The notes under the pieces are model-generated. The model was not told the origin of the DNA. It ran no database searches and saw only the letters and a list, made by a program, of their open reading frames with translations. A program made the position numbers and the translations under genes. Below, one piece after another: positions 1 to 8,224 of a stretch of 64,000 bases of DNA (its first letter is position 1; the number at the start of each line of letters is the position of its first letter). Source of the DNA: Bacteroidota bacterium (GTDB lineage: Bacteria; Bacteroidota; Bacteroidia; AKYH767-A; OLB10); the NCBI GenBank assembly GCA_019136655.1, contig JAGVTU010000004.1:22978-86977 (forward strand), read 5' to 3'.

Positions 1-1
1 A

Positions 2-1879
2 ATTTATCGCTCCGGTAATGTTCAGTATGTAATTCTTCTGGATCCGTATATGATGGAAAGTGCAGAAGTAGCTTTCGGGCCGGGCTCCGTTATTTATGGC
101 AGTGATGCTGTTGGAGGAGTGATGAGTTTTCAGACGTTAGCACCACAGTTTTCATTCGAGAAAGTGCCGAATATAAAAGGGAATGCCGTTGCGCGCTATT
201 CATCCGTCAACAATGAGAAAACAGCACATTTTGATGTAAATGTTGGTTGGAAAAAATGGGCTATAGTTACCGGCATATCGCACTTTAATTTTGGTGATTT
301 GCGTATGGGAAGTCATGGGCCTGATGATTACCTGAAAAAGTATTATGTAACTACTATTGATACAGTGAATATGGCTGTAACCAATCCTGATCCACAGGTG
401 CAGGTTCCTACAGGATATTCACAAATTAATTTATTGCAAAAAATAAAATTCAAACCCAATGAAAAATGGAATTTTCAGTATGGCTTTTATTATTCCGAAA
501 CTTCCCATTATCCGAGATATGATAAACTTATTGAGTTAAAAAATGGTGCACCCAGTGCTGCAGTTTGGGAATATGGTCCCGGAAAATGGATGATGAATAA
601 CGTCATTGTTACCTATATCAACAGGCATAAAATTTTTGATGAAATGAAAATAAGGCTTGCACTGCAAAACAATGAGGAAAGCAGAATAGACAGGGATTTT
701 AGCGGAAGTAAAAGGTATCGCCTGAGAAATCAGAAAGAGAATGTTACGGCATGGTCAGGCAATGTTGATTTTATCAAATCAATAAATAAGCACCATGTTT
801 TTTATGGTATCGAATATGTGTTTGATGATGTAAAATCCATAGGAACAGCACACGACATCAGAAATGGAAATCCTGTTCCGGTTGACGACAGGTATGCACA
901 GGCAAAATGGTCCTCATATGCAGCTTATGTGAATTATCAGTATGAAATTAGCAATCCGGTAACATTACAGGCCGGCATCAGATATAATCAGTATGATGTT
1001 AAGTTAGACTTTAGTCGCTTCGCTCTAAATTCTTTTCTTAATCTGAATACCGTTACTGTTACTCATGGTGCACTGGTTGGAAATCTTGGAATGATTTACA
1101 AACCACAGGAGTCTATATTGATGTCGTTGAATGCTTCAACAGCATTTCGCGCACCCAATGTGGACGACTTGGGGAAAACAGTAGAGGTGAAAGATGGAAG
1201 TGTTTTAATTCCAAACACCGATTTAAATGCAGAGTATGCTTATTGTGGTGAATTAAATATTTCAAAATACTTTGGCGATGTTTTAAAATTAGACCTGACA
1301 GGCTTTTATACTTATTTGGACAAAGCATTAGTGAGAAGACCTTTCAAAGTAAATGGACAAGACAGCATATTTTATGATGGCGATATGGTGATGGTGGATG
1401 CTATACAAAATGCAGCCTATGCAACTGCTTATGGTATGCAACTTGGATTTGAATTAAGAATTGCCAATGGACTAATGCTTACACAACGATTAAATTTTCA
1501 GACTGGAGTTGAAGAAATGGATAATGGTCAAACTTCGCGCACACGCCATGCACCGCCCACCTTTGGCATTACAAGAATTACATTTAGCTATCAAAAGCTG
1601 ATGATGCAACTTTACAGCACATATAATACTAAGTTAAAATACAGCGATATGAGTGCTGAAGAAATTGAAAAAGGCTGGATGTATGCTAAAGATGCTGATG
1701 GCAATCCTTATTCACCTGCCTGGGCAACATTAAACTTCAAAGTAAAATATTCGGTTTTAAACAACATGGAACTTACAGCCGGGCTTGAAAATATAACGGA
1801 TGTGCGTTACAAACCTTATGCTTCAGGGCTGGTGGCACCCGGACGTAATTTCTTTATGGCTGTAAAAGCAAGTTTTTAA
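2..1879 (+). CDS. TonB-dependent outer-membrane receptor, 5' end missing
   Basis: The reading frame is open from the first base, so the gene begins before the window; 625 codons are visible. The first visible residues belong to the plug domain, with the signature VAFGPGSVIYGSDAVGGVMSF around residues 20-45. The rest is a 22-strand-type beta barrel of alternating aromatic-rich strands that ends in a terminal Phe (KASF), as usual for proteins inserted by the Bam complex. The family imports siderophores, cobalamin, metals or oligosaccharides across the outer membrane using TonB energy. The substrate cannot be told: no SusD partner follows, and the next gene (gldC) runs convergently. Signal peptide, TonB box and any N-terminal carboxypeptidase-like domain lie outside the window. 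Family assignment is secure, substrate unknown. Confidence 0.93.
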   Translation: MYRSGNVQYVILLDPYMMESAEVAFGPGSVIYGSDAVGGVMSFQTLAPQFSFEKVPNIKGNAVARYSSVNNEKTAHFDVNVGWKKWAIVTGISHFNFGDLRMGSHGPDDYLKKYYVTTIDTVNMAVTNPDPQVQVPTGYSQINLLQKIKFKPNEKWNFQYGFYYSETSHYPRYDKLIELKNGAPSAAVWEYGPGKWMMNNVIVTYINRHKIFDEMKIRLALQNNEESRIDRDFSGSKRYRLRNQKENVTAWSGNVDFIKSINKHHVFYGIEYVFDDVKSIGTAHDIRNGNPVPVDDRYAQAKWSSYAAYVNYQYEISNPVTLQAGIRYNQYDVKLDFSRFALNSFLNLNTVTVTHGALVGNLGMIYKPQESILMSLNASTAFRAPNVDDLGKTVEVKDGSVLIPNTDLNAEYAYCGELNISKYFGDVLKLDLTGFYTYLDKALVRRPFKVNGQDSIFYDGDMVMVDAIQNAAYATAYGMQLGFELRIANGLMLTQRLNFQTGVEEMDNGQTSRTRHAPPTFGITRITFSYQKLMMQLYSTYNTKLKYSDMSAEEIEKGWMYAKDADGNPYSPAWATLNFKVKYSVLNNMELTAGLENITDVRYKPYASGLVAPGRNFFMAVKASF

Positions 1880-1907
1880 TGTTTCAGAAAAATATGTTTG
1901 TCTGAAG

Positions 1908-2237
1908 TTATTTTATCAGATTAACCTCTTTGCCGAATTCGCGTGCGAAGGATTTCATTTTCTCCGCATGTTCTTTGTTGTTGGTAGCATTCATATATGT
2001 ATCGGCCATACTCATATACATTTCAAAAAAGAACTGTTGCATTTCTTCTACAAGCATTTCATTAGTCCATAAATCAATGCGCATGGTTGTTTGATCTTTC
2101 TTGTCAAACAAAGCAAGCATCACTGCTTTACATTCTTTTTCACCTTCCATTCCACTATCATCTGCTTTCCAGTGCAACTGAACAGGAAGGTTGTTGTCAT
2201 CTAATGATACAATGAATTTTATTTCAGATTTTTTCAT
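1908..2237 (-). CDS. gldC: GldC, gliding motility-associated protein
   Basis: A 109-residue acidic cytoplasmic protein starting MKKSEIKF, with the MRIDLWTNEMLVEEMQQFF stretch (about residues 52-70) typical of GldC; GldC proteins are about 110 residues long. In Flavobacterium johnsoniae GldC assists gliding, is not strictly essential, and is encoded next to gldB. Here gldB lies about 5 kb away on the same strand, with a signalling module between them. There is no signal peptide. The upstream region has a good minus-strand -7 box (TATCTTTG) and a 14-bp palindrome in the likely 5' leader. Homology is judged from sequence pattern; the role in this organism is inferred. Confidence 0.85.
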   Translation of the reverse strand: MKKSEIKFIVSLDDNNLPVQLHWKADDSGMEGEKECKAVMLALFDKKDQTTMRIDLWTNEMLVEEMQQFFFEMYMSMADTYMNATNNKEHAEKMKSFAREFGKEVNLIK

Positions 2238-2275
2238 TTTTCAAGTATGGAATCACTGAAGTATTATCCTGTGGT

Positions 2276-2289
2276 CTCCATAAATGGAG
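2276..2289. repeat. 14-bp palindrome in the gldC leader
   Basis: CTCCATAAATGGAG is a perfect inverted repeat with 6-bp arms and a 2-nt centre. It lies 39 bp upstream of the gldC start and inside the transcript predicted from the -7 box at 2319-2326. It may be a protein-binding site or may be chance. Confidence 0.35.
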
Positions 2290-2318
2290 TACTGCTCAAT
2301 CTACTTCAAATTAAGCCG

Positions 2319-2326
2319 CAAAGATA
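2319..2326 (-). promoter_or_regulatory. -7 element for gldC
   Basis: On the minus strand the sequence reads TATCTTTG, a full match to the Bacteroidota -7 consensus TAnnTTTG. It is about 80 bp upstream of the gldC start. No clear TTG -33 element sits at the expected distance, so this is only a half-supported promoter. Confidence 0.4.
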
Positions 2327-2498
2327 TTTTTTTATTACTGATAGCAGAATAAAATGTGCCATTCTACTTCGTAAAATTCAAAATAGTCAGGCAAGTTGAT
2401 TCTTTAAGATTGAAATGATATAAGCAGGCTAAGAAAATATTTTCAAAGAAAGCGCTGCAGTAATATTTTTTTGTACTTTAGAGTATTCATTTTTACAA

Positions 2499-3851
2499 AT
2501 GGACTTAAACTTCCTAACGAAAGAAAGCCAGTATTATGGCGTGTTTCTGTTTGCAGCAATTGTATTGTTCCAAATGGTATTTATTTTTATACAATGGCTG
2601 ATTTACAAACGGGTAGATTATCTGTTCTATATTGGATATATGGTATCCATTGTGCTGTATGCTTTTAGTTTGTACAAACACTTGTTTATTCGTGAATTTC
2701 CTGAAGGATATGGCTCTGCCATAGAATCTTTTTTAAAACCAACCTTACCTTTAATATCCATCACATTATACTCCGCTTTCCAACGTCATTTTCTCGAGCT
2801 AAAAACAAGCGCCCCATTGCTTAACACCCGTGTTAAGTGGATTGAATGGTTTCTGATTGCATTCTGTTGTTTCCTGCCGGTGTTACTATTTTTAGAAGTA
2901 GAAAAAATTTATATGCTGCAGATTTTTATTGGAGTTTGTTGCATTGTAATTGCAGCTTTGGTGTTAATCATAAGAAGAGTTCTAAAAGGTTGTTTGCCTT
3001 TTCAGCGGTTTGCCATTACAGGTGCAATATTTATAATCATAGGTTCAATTCCAACCATAATACTGGGTTTTTATGAAGACAGAGGTTATGAAGTAGCCAT
3101 CAACCCTCACCTGCCGTTAATGATTTGTGTAATTCTTGAATTGCTCACATTTACTACAGGACTAACTTTAAAATCATATTATATCGAGAAAGAAAAAAGG
3201 ATACTCGAGAAAGCTATGGCTATTCAGGTGAACAATCAGAAGCAGACGGAAATAGAATATTTGCGAATGCGAAACAATGTATCGCGTAAGTTACATGATA
3301 GTTTAGGGGCTGAACTTTCTATTGCAAAAATGATGCTTAGCACATTGCCAAAAGAAAAAGCTGAAACGAATAAAAAGACGCTTTCTGATTCTATAAAATT
3401 GATAGGTAATTCTATTGAAAAGGTGTATGACCTGATGAATGATGTAAATAAAATTACATCTGAAGAGGTTAATGTAGTTTCATCAATTCAGACATTAATA
3501 GACAACCTTAAACCATTAAATAATATTAAATGGCATTTTGATTATAAATTGGAAGAGGAATGTTTGTCTTTGGTTAAGCGCCAGCATGTATTTCTAATTA
3601 TTAAAGAACTGATTAATAACACCCTGAAATATGCCTCTGCTACAACCATCAGCATCAGCATACGACATGAATTTAATGCTGTCAACTTTTTCTACCATGA
3701 TAATGGATCCGGTACAGACCTTGATAAATTGTCGAAAGGGAATGGTTTAAAATATATTAATGAAAGAGTTGCTGAAATGGACGGGCATATGCAAATTTAC
3801 TCAACTCCCAACGATGGATTCACTGTTCAGATAAATATTTCTGAAACATAA
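2499..3851 (+). CDS. 7TM sensor histidine kinase (HisKA_3 class)
   Basis: 450 residues. About seven hydrophobic segments fill residues 15-225, resembling the 7TMR-DISM membrane module but without the extracellular DISMED2 domain. A short coiled linker (230-255) follows, then the HisKA_3 dimerisation helix with phospho-acceptor His266 in RKLHDSLGAEL, then an HATPase_c domain with an N-box-like INNTLKYA, G1 HDNGSGTD and G2 KGNGLKYI. Such kinases phosphorylate NarL/LuxR-type regulators, and one starts 24 bp downstream (3876), so the two form an operon-encoded pair. The input signal is unknown; with so little periplasmic sequence it is likely sensed in or near the membrane. The ATG is chosen because the transmembrane segments begin soon after it. 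Confidence 0.9.
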   Translation: MDLNFLTKESQYYGVFLFAAIVLFQMVFIFIQWLIYKRVDYLFYIGYMVSIVLYAFSLYKHLFIREFPEGYGSAIESFLKPTLPLISITLYSAFQRHFLELKTSAPLLNTRVKWIEWFLIAFCCFLPVLLFLEVEKIYMLQIFIGVCCIVIAALVLIIRRVLKGCLPFQRFAITGAIFIIIGSIPTIILGFYEDRGYEVAINPHLPLMICVILELLTFTTGLTLKSYYIEKEKRILEKAMAIQVNNQKQTEIEYLRMRNNVSRKLHDSLGAELSIAKMMLSTLPKEKAETNKKTLSDSIKLIGNSIEKVYDLMNDVNKITSEEVNVVSSIQTLIDNLKPLNNIKWHFDYKLEEECLSLVKRQHVFLIIKELINNTLKYASATTISISIRHEFNAVNFFYHDNGSGTDLDKLSKGNGLKYINERVAEMDGHMQIYSTPNDGFTVQINISET

Positions 3852-3875
3852 TTTATCCCAATAAAAATTGCACCT

Positions 3876-4502
3876 GTGAAAAAATTAAAAACAGTTATTG
3901 CAGATGATCATGCCATGTTTGGTATGGGTATGGCTGAAATAATTGGGCAGGTTATACCTGTAGAAGTGGTTGCAATAGTTGATAATGGCAAGAAAGCTAT
4001 TGAACAAACACTTAGTCATAAAGCTGAACTGGTGATTATGGATATTGATATGCCTGTTGTTTCAGGAATATATGCCTGCAATGAAATTAAAAGGGTTTCG
4101 CCCGAAACATTGGTGTTTTTTGTAACTATGATTACACAAATAGAAACCGTGCTGTCTGCACTGAAAGCAGGAGCGGATGCCTATGTGCTAAAAGGAAACA
4201 GTTTGGAAGATTTGGCTGAGGCATTTAGTTATTCTGCGAAGAAAAAACATCCTTTCGTAAGTCAGCAATTACGTCACCTTGTAAATATAGGTAAAGAACG
4301 GAGTCAGGATAACCTGATTACAGATAGAGAAAAAAATATTCTGAAAATGATTTGTGAAGGAATGACCAATGACGAAATTGCAAACGTGATTAATATTTCT
4401 GTTCGCACAGTGGATACACATCGCCAAAATATGCTCAACAAGTTAAAGCTGCCCAACACAGCAGCACTGGTAAGGTTTGCAATTGAGAATAAGCTGATTT
4501 AA
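3876..4502 (+). CDS. NarL/FixJ-family response regulator
   Basis: 208 residues beginning at a GTG codon. The receiver domain (1-120) has the acidic pair Asp10-Asp11, phospho-acceptor Asp56 in VIMDIDMP, and the conserved Lys in AYVLKGNS. The C-terminal LuxR-type helix-turn-helix (about 145-208) starts LITDREKNILKMICEGMTN and has the recognition helix region VRTVDTHRQNMLNKL. It is almost certainly phosphorylated by the 7TM kinase ending 24 bp upstream. Its targets are unknown. The next gene downstream encodes a secreted repeat protein with its own strong promoter at 4714-4743, and an ACGT-centred palindrome lies just upstream of that promoter, so this gene is a plausible direct target (inference). 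Confidence 0.92.
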   Translation: MKKLKTVIADDHAMFGMGMAEIIGQVIPVEVVAIVDNGKKAIEQTLSHKAELVIMDIDMPVVSGIYACNEIKRVSPETLVFFVTMITQIETVLSALKAGADAYVLKGNSLEDLAEAFSYSAKKKHPFVSQQLRHLVNIGKERSQDNLITDREKNILKMICEGMTNDEIANVINISVRTVDTHRQNMLNKLKLPNTAALVRFAIENKLI

Positions 4503-4822
4503 GTACAGTAAATATTATTTCGCATTATAAATAAACGCAATATTTATCGAGTACTCTAAAATGTCATGTTTCTGATACAATGAATCAGGCATGATTTGTA
4601 CTCTGAAAGTTCAGTATTCACAGATGCAAATAAATGACAGCTGCATTTATTATCACACTCAGCCAGTGTTGAAAAATGAATATTTAAAGTTGATAACGTT
4701 ACCCTTTAAATTATTGACAATTTCTGATTTAGACCTATATTTGTTTTAACTTAAAAACCTCACAATAACCTGTGTTTAAGGAATGAATACTTTCAATTCA
4801 ACATAACTAAAAATCTGAAATT
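4503..4822 (+). other. Intergenic regulatory region before the ELWxTDGT gene
   Basis: This 320-bp gap contains no convincing gene. It holds a perfect 8-bp inverted repeat (AATAAATG / CATTTATT, 4629-4651, 7-nt spacer), a CTGAT / ATCAG inverted repeat near 4571-4587, two copies of GTACTCT about 50 bp apart (near 4550 and 4599), the ACGT-centred palindrome TAACGTTA at 4694-4701, and a consensus promoter at 4714-4743. The leader from the predicted start of transcription to the ATG is about 70 nt. The density of inverted repeats fits a regulated promoter. Confidence 0.5.
4714..4743 (+). promoter_or_regulatory. Bacteroidota-type promoter, ELWxTDGT gene
   Basis: TTG at 4714-4716 is followed by exactly 19 bp and TATATTTG at 4736-4743, a full match to the TTG-N19-TAnnTTTG promoter used by the primary sigma factor of Bacteroidota. 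Transcription should start near 4750, about 70 nt before the start codon of the secreted repeat protein. Confidence 0.75.
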
Positions 4823-6466
4823 ATGAAAAAGTTTACACTCTTTGCCTTAATGGTACTGCTGGGTGCAGGCATTACACATGCACAACCCTATACAATAGAT
4901 TTAGTAAAAGACATTAATACAAGTGGAGATAGCAATCCATACGGATTTACAGAAATGAACAACAAATTGTATTTTGATGCTGATGACGGTGGAAATGGAA
5001 AAGAACTATGGGTAACCGATGGCACCAGTGCAGGCACTGTAATGGTTAAAGACATTAACCCCGGAACTGACAATTCTTCCCCAGGTGGTTTCACTGTTAT
5101 GAATAATAAGGTATATTTCTCTGCTGATGACGGATTAAGTGGACTCGAATTATGGGTAACCGATGGCACTGCGAACGGGACAGTTATGCTAAAAGACATC
5201 AACCCCGGAAATAATGGCAGTACTGCCCTAACCTATCACTATCCCACCGTTTTCAACAATATGTTGTATTTCCGTGCTAATGACGGATTAAGTGGATACG
5301 AATTATGGGTAACCGATGGCACATCGAACGGGACAGTTATGCTAAAAGACATTAACCCCGGAAATGGCAGTTCTAACCAAATCTCTTACTATCTCACCGT
5401 TTTCAACAATATGTTGTATTTCAGTGCTGATAACGGATCAAATGGGCTTGAATTATGGAGAACCGATGGCACCATTTCAGGCACTGTAATGATTAAAGAC
5501 ATTAACACAGGAAGTGGTGGCTCTTCCCCTAACGGATTCACTGTTTTCAACAACAATTTGTATTTCAGTGCTAATGACGGAACCAATGGTTACGAATTAT
5601 GGGTAACCGATGGAACCAGTGCAGGCACTGTAATGGTTAAAGACATTAACCCGGGTAGTGGCATTTCTTCCCCAATCGGATTCACCGTTTTCAACAATAA
5701 GTTATATTTTATGGCTTATGACGGCACTAATGGGGACGAATTATGGGTAACCGATGGCACCAATTCAGGAACTTTAATGGTGAAAGACATTAACCCGGGT
5801 AGTGGCAATTCTTCCCCAAATGTATTCACTGTTTTCAACAACAAGTTGTATTTTAAGGCAGATGATGGTTCAGTTGGTAAAGAATTATGGGCAACTGATG
5901 GCACTACGGCAGGGACCAATCTTGTTAAAGATATCTACAGCGGTAGCGGAGGCTCAAGTCCTGCCTACTTAACAGTATTCAATAGTAAATTATATTTTGT
6001 GGCAGAAGATGCTACCAATGGACGACATATTTGGGTTTCTGATGGTACTTCAGCCGGTACAATTGGGATTACACCTGCAATTTATACTCCTCCAACAGAA
6101 ATTTATCATTTGACAGTGATGAACAATGCAATTTATTTTAATGCTAAATACAATTCAAGTGTTGGCCAGGAACTTTATAAACTGACTGATGGTACAACAT
6201 CTGTGCAGGAGTTGAGCAGTAATACATTCACAGTATTTCCAAATCCTGCCTACGGCAATGTTACTGTATCAAACAATCAGCCATTTAATGATAAGTGCAT
6301 GTTGATAATTGAAGATTTAACAGGTCATAAAGTTGCGGAGTATAAAATGTCACCCGGCTCCAATAGCTATACTTTCAGTTCAGCTGAGTTTGCAAACGGA
6401 GTTTACACCTGCAAATTGGTTTCAGGTAATGAAATTGCTGCCCAGCGATTGGTAGTTGTAAAATAA
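4823..6466 (+). CDS. Secreted ELWxTDGT-repeat protein with T9SS sorting domain
   Basis: 547 residues. A signal peptide (MKKFTLFALMVLLGAGITHAQ) is followed by eight tandem units of about 47-49 residues, each built on the motif ELWxTDGTxxGTxMVKDINPG; seven are canonical and the last is degenerate (HIWVSDGT). The units probably fold as a beta-propeller or beta-solenoid. The C-terminal 75 residues (FPNPAYGNVTVSN... to QRLVVVK) are a type A sorting domain, which directs export by the type IX secretion system and anchoring to the cell surface. The repeats are very alike in DNA as well, notably units 2 and 3, so they were duplicated recently. Neighbours are a two-component system upstream and a small LuxR-type protein downstream. 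The function of ELWxTDGT arrays is not established; adhesion or surface display is a guess. Confidence 0.9.
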   Translation: MKKFTLFALMVLLGAGITHAQPYTIDLVKDINTSGDSNPYGFTEMNNKLYFDADDGGNGKELWVTDGTSAGTVMVKDINPGTDNSSPGGFTVMNNKVYFSADDGLSGLELWVTDGTANGTVMLKDINPGNNGSTALTYHYPTVFNNMLYFRANDGLSGYELWVTDGTSNGTVMLKDINPGNGSSNQISYYLTVFNNMLYFSADNGSNGLELWRTDGTISGTVMIKDINTGSGGSSPNGFTVFNNNLYFSANDGTNGYELWVTDGTSAGTVMVKDINPGSGISSPIGFTVFNNKLYFMAYDGTNGDELWVTDGTNSGTLMVKDINPGSGNSSPNVFTVFNNKLYFKADDGSVGKELWATDGTTAGTNLVKDIYSGSGGSSPAYLTVFNSKLYFVAEDATNGRHIWVSDGTSAGTIGITPAIYTPPTEIYHLTVMNNAIYFNAKYNSSVGQELYKLTDGTTSVQELSSNTFTVFPNPAYGNVTVSNNQPFNDKCMLIIEDLTGHKVAEYKMSPGSNSYTFSSAEFANGVYTCKLVSGNEIAAQRLVVVK

Positions 6467-6473
6467 AATAATC

Positions 6474-6520
6474 ATACGCCATGTGTGCATTTTTACATGT
6501 ATGCATGGCGTATTTTTTTT
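6474..6520 (+). terminator. Rho-independent terminator after the ELWxTDGT gene
   Basis: ATACGCCATG (6474-6483) pairs perfectly with CATGGCGTAT (6504-6513) and runs into eight T residues. It starts 8 bp after the stop codon. Confidence 0.88.
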
Positions 6521-6640
6521 ATAAAGCAGAGAACACACAAAATGTAAGAAAGCTGCGGTTGTTGCTGAGCTGTTTTTTATTTTTCAGTTAAAGCAATTTA
6601 AGAAAGAAAATTTAATTTTTAATCTTTCTGTTAATACAAG

Positions 6641-6660
6641 TTACGTGTTTTTACGTATTG
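6641..6660. promoter_or_regulatory. Operator-like repeat, left copy (two ACGT boxes)
   Basis: TTACGTGTTTTTACGTATTG contains two TTACGT half-sites exactly 10 bp (one helical turn) apart. A copy differing at two positions lies at 6920-6939. Together they bracket the small LuxR-type gene. The arrangement suggests binding sites for this protein or for the NarL-type regulator at 3876; this is inference. Confidence 0.5.
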
Positions 6661-6712
6661 CAAACCGCTATATTATACTGTTCTTTTGCTTTATGCACCA
6701 AGGCAAAAATAT

Positions 6713-6907
6713 ATGACACCTATAACCCCACGGGAAAGGCAAGTGCTTGTTTTATTAAGCAAAGGCTATACAGATAAAACCATTGCCGAAAAACTGGAGA
6801 TGAGCCCCAATACTGCACGTACACACCGGCAAAAGCTACGTGCAAAGTTTCATGTAAGCAACACGGCTCTGCTCATAAAAATGGCAATTAAAAAAGGATT
6901 TATTTAA
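6713..6907 (+). CDS. Stand-alone LuxR-type HTH protein
   Basis: From the ATG at 6713 the product is 64 residues and consists of nothing but a GerE/LuxR helix-turn-helix: TPRERQVLVLLSKGYTDKTIAEKLEMS, then the recognition helix region PNTARTHRQKLRAKF. It aligns along its whole length with the C-terminal domain of the NarL-type regulator at 3876 (shared THRQ, NTA and terminal hydrophobic pattern) but has no receiver. An in-frame TTG at 6686 would add nine residues; ATG is preferred because the domain begins right after it. Lacking a receiver it cannot be phosphorylated in the usual way; it may act constitutively, by level, or by pairing with the full-length regulator. Near-identical 20-bp repeats flank it on both sides, suggesting autoregulation. 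Function is otherwise unknown. Confidence 0.8.
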   Translation: MTPITPRERQVLVLLSKGYTDKTIAEKLEMSPNTARTHRQKLRAKFHVSNTALLIKMAIKKGFI

Positions 6908-6919
6908 ATAAACAGAAAA

Positions 6920-6939
6920 TTACGTCTTTTCACGTATTG
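6920..6939. promoter_or_regulatory. Operator-like repeat, right copy (two ACGT boxes)
   Basis: Same orientation as the left copy at 6641-6660, with two substitutions (TTACGTCTTTTCACGTATTG). It starts 13 bp after the stop codon of the small LuxR-type gene. The 10-bp spacing of the ACGT boxes is kept, suggesting constraint. Confidence 0.5.
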
Positions 6940-7053
6940 ACAGATAATTAAATATTGTAGTGATTTGCTGTCATTATTAAAAAATAACAATGCAAATTGC
7001 CTCAGATGAATTGCACACTTGTGTTATAAAATAATCTCAAACTAATCCTGTTG

Positions 7054-7083
7054 GGCATTGGCATCAGCCAATGCCTTTTTTAT
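7054..7083 (+). terminator. Strong rho-independent terminator
   Basis: GGCATTGGC (7054-7062), loop ATCA, then the exact complement GCCAATGCC (7067-7075) and a T tract. It lies about 145 bp after the small LuxR-type gene, leaving an untranslated stretch that holds the second operator-like repeat. Either the message has a long 3' end or a separate short RNA ends here. Confidence 0.9.
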
Positions 7084-7174
7084 TTAAAGCGTTGCTGTGA
7101 ATATTAAAGCAGGTTACTAAAATAACATCATCTTTTATGCATGATTACAAATTAATCATTCATTAAAATTCTCC

Positions 7175-8185
7175 TCAGGGTTTAAATCCTGATTTTTCAA
7201 GAATTTTTTGTGCATCGGTTTCTTCGAGTAGTTGCGGCAGAGTAGTTTTATTATTTTTCATATACGAACGTACAATTTGCCATCCCAGCCACTGAGCTGT
7301 TTTGGCAGGAGCACCCTCAGGAAAACCCTGTGTGGTATTGCCGTCACCTACATATTTCATATACTCCATTTCATCGGTTGCATAGAGCAGTTTTTTTTCA
7401 ATATAAAATGCCCACATCTGTTTGCTGTTGTTACTGCACCACTCCAATTGTTTTGCAGTATAACCTATTTTCACGGAGTCCTGCATATCAGGGGCCATCA
7501 TATCTGCAAAATACAGTTGCTTGCCATAATAAATCATCTGACTCAGCAATTCTTTTTTTACATGGTCAATATCATGTTCGCTCTGATACCATCCTTTAAT
7601 CACATCATTCACTATGTATTCTTTTGAAAACCTGCGATAGGCATATTCAGGAATTCCTATGGAAGGATAAAACTCGCAATCACTGCCCAGATACATATCC
7701 AACCCAACACCAATCAAACTGTCGGTAGTGATGATGCTGTAATTGAAAGCAGAAACAAAGGTGACAATTTCTTTTGCAGGTTGTTTGTTGAAGTAATGTT
7801 TGTAATGTTTCAGAAAGTCATCAATACCTGAAAATATTTTTTGAGTAACATCAGTGGTAAATATTTTTTGGGTGCGCTTATGAATGTCCTGCACATCTTT
7901 GTCGTGAATAAATGCATTGAGGTTGGATGCAAGTTTTGCAGAGTCTGTTGGCGGGAGATGAATTATTCGGTTGACATATAAATCGAAAAACTCAGGATAG
8001 GACGAACGATATTTTACAATTTGTTCGGGTGTGATGGAGTCAGTGCCTGCAAACAACAATGAGTCGAAACGTATGTGTGTGGTCCCTACGGTTTCGTTTT
8101 CAGAAATGGTGTCCTGATGGTTACATGCTGCAATTACTATGAAAAGTGTGGCAAGCAGGCTTGCAATACGATATTCAGATTTCAA
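7175..8185 (-). CDS. gldB: GldB-like gliding motility lipoprotein
   Basis: 336 residues from a TTG at 8185, which gives a clean lipoprotein signal MKSEYRIASLLATLFIVIAAC with lipobox IAAC; an ATG at 8218 would put 11 polar residues in front and leave only 6 bp to the divergent gene at 8225, so TTG is preferred. The body matches GldB in length and features (SSYPEFFDLYVNRII, FVSAFNYSIITTDSLIGVGLDMYLGSDCEFYP, YAYRRFS). In F. johnsoniae GldB is a lipoprotein required for gliding. The central region resembles DUF2268-type peptidase relatives, but no HExxH motif is seen. Its usual neighbour gldC is at 1908-2237, split off by the two-component/ELWxTDGT module. Confidence 0.8.
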   Translation of the reverse strand: MKSEYRIASLLATLFIVIAACNHQDTISENETVGTTHIRFDSLLFAGTDSITPEQIVKYRSSYPEFFDLYVNRIIHLPPTDSAKLASNLNAFIHDKDVQDIHKRTQKIFTTDVTQKIFSGIDDFLKHYKHYFNKQPAKEIVTFVSAFNYSIITTDSLIGVGLDMYLGSDCEFYPSIGIPEYAYRRFSKEYIVNDVIKGWYQSEHDIDHVKKELLSQMIYYGKQLYFADMMAPDMQDSVKIGYTAKQLEWCSNNSKQMWAFYIEKKLLYATDEMEYMKYVGDGNTTQGFPEGAPAKTAQWLGWQIVRSYMKNNKTTLPQLLEETDAQKILEKSGFKP

Positions 8186-8194
8186 ATTTATTAT

Positions 8195-8202
8195 TAGTTT
8201 TG
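8195..8202 (+). promoter_or_regulatory. -7 element for the beta-barrel gene
   Basis: TAGTTTTG matches TAnnTTTG, 22 bp before the ATG at 8225. No TTG is found at the right -33 distance. It lies in the 39-bp gap between the divergent gldB and beta-barrel genes, so the two promoters must overlap. Confidence 0.35.
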
Positions 8203-8224
8203 CCGATATTAAAAACATTAAATA

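Noticed and set aside
4907..6100. Regular direct repeats that might suggest a CRISPR array
   Set aside because: The period is about 145 bp, the whole region is one open frame with ELWxTDGT units, and there are no short repeats with unique spacers or cas genes.
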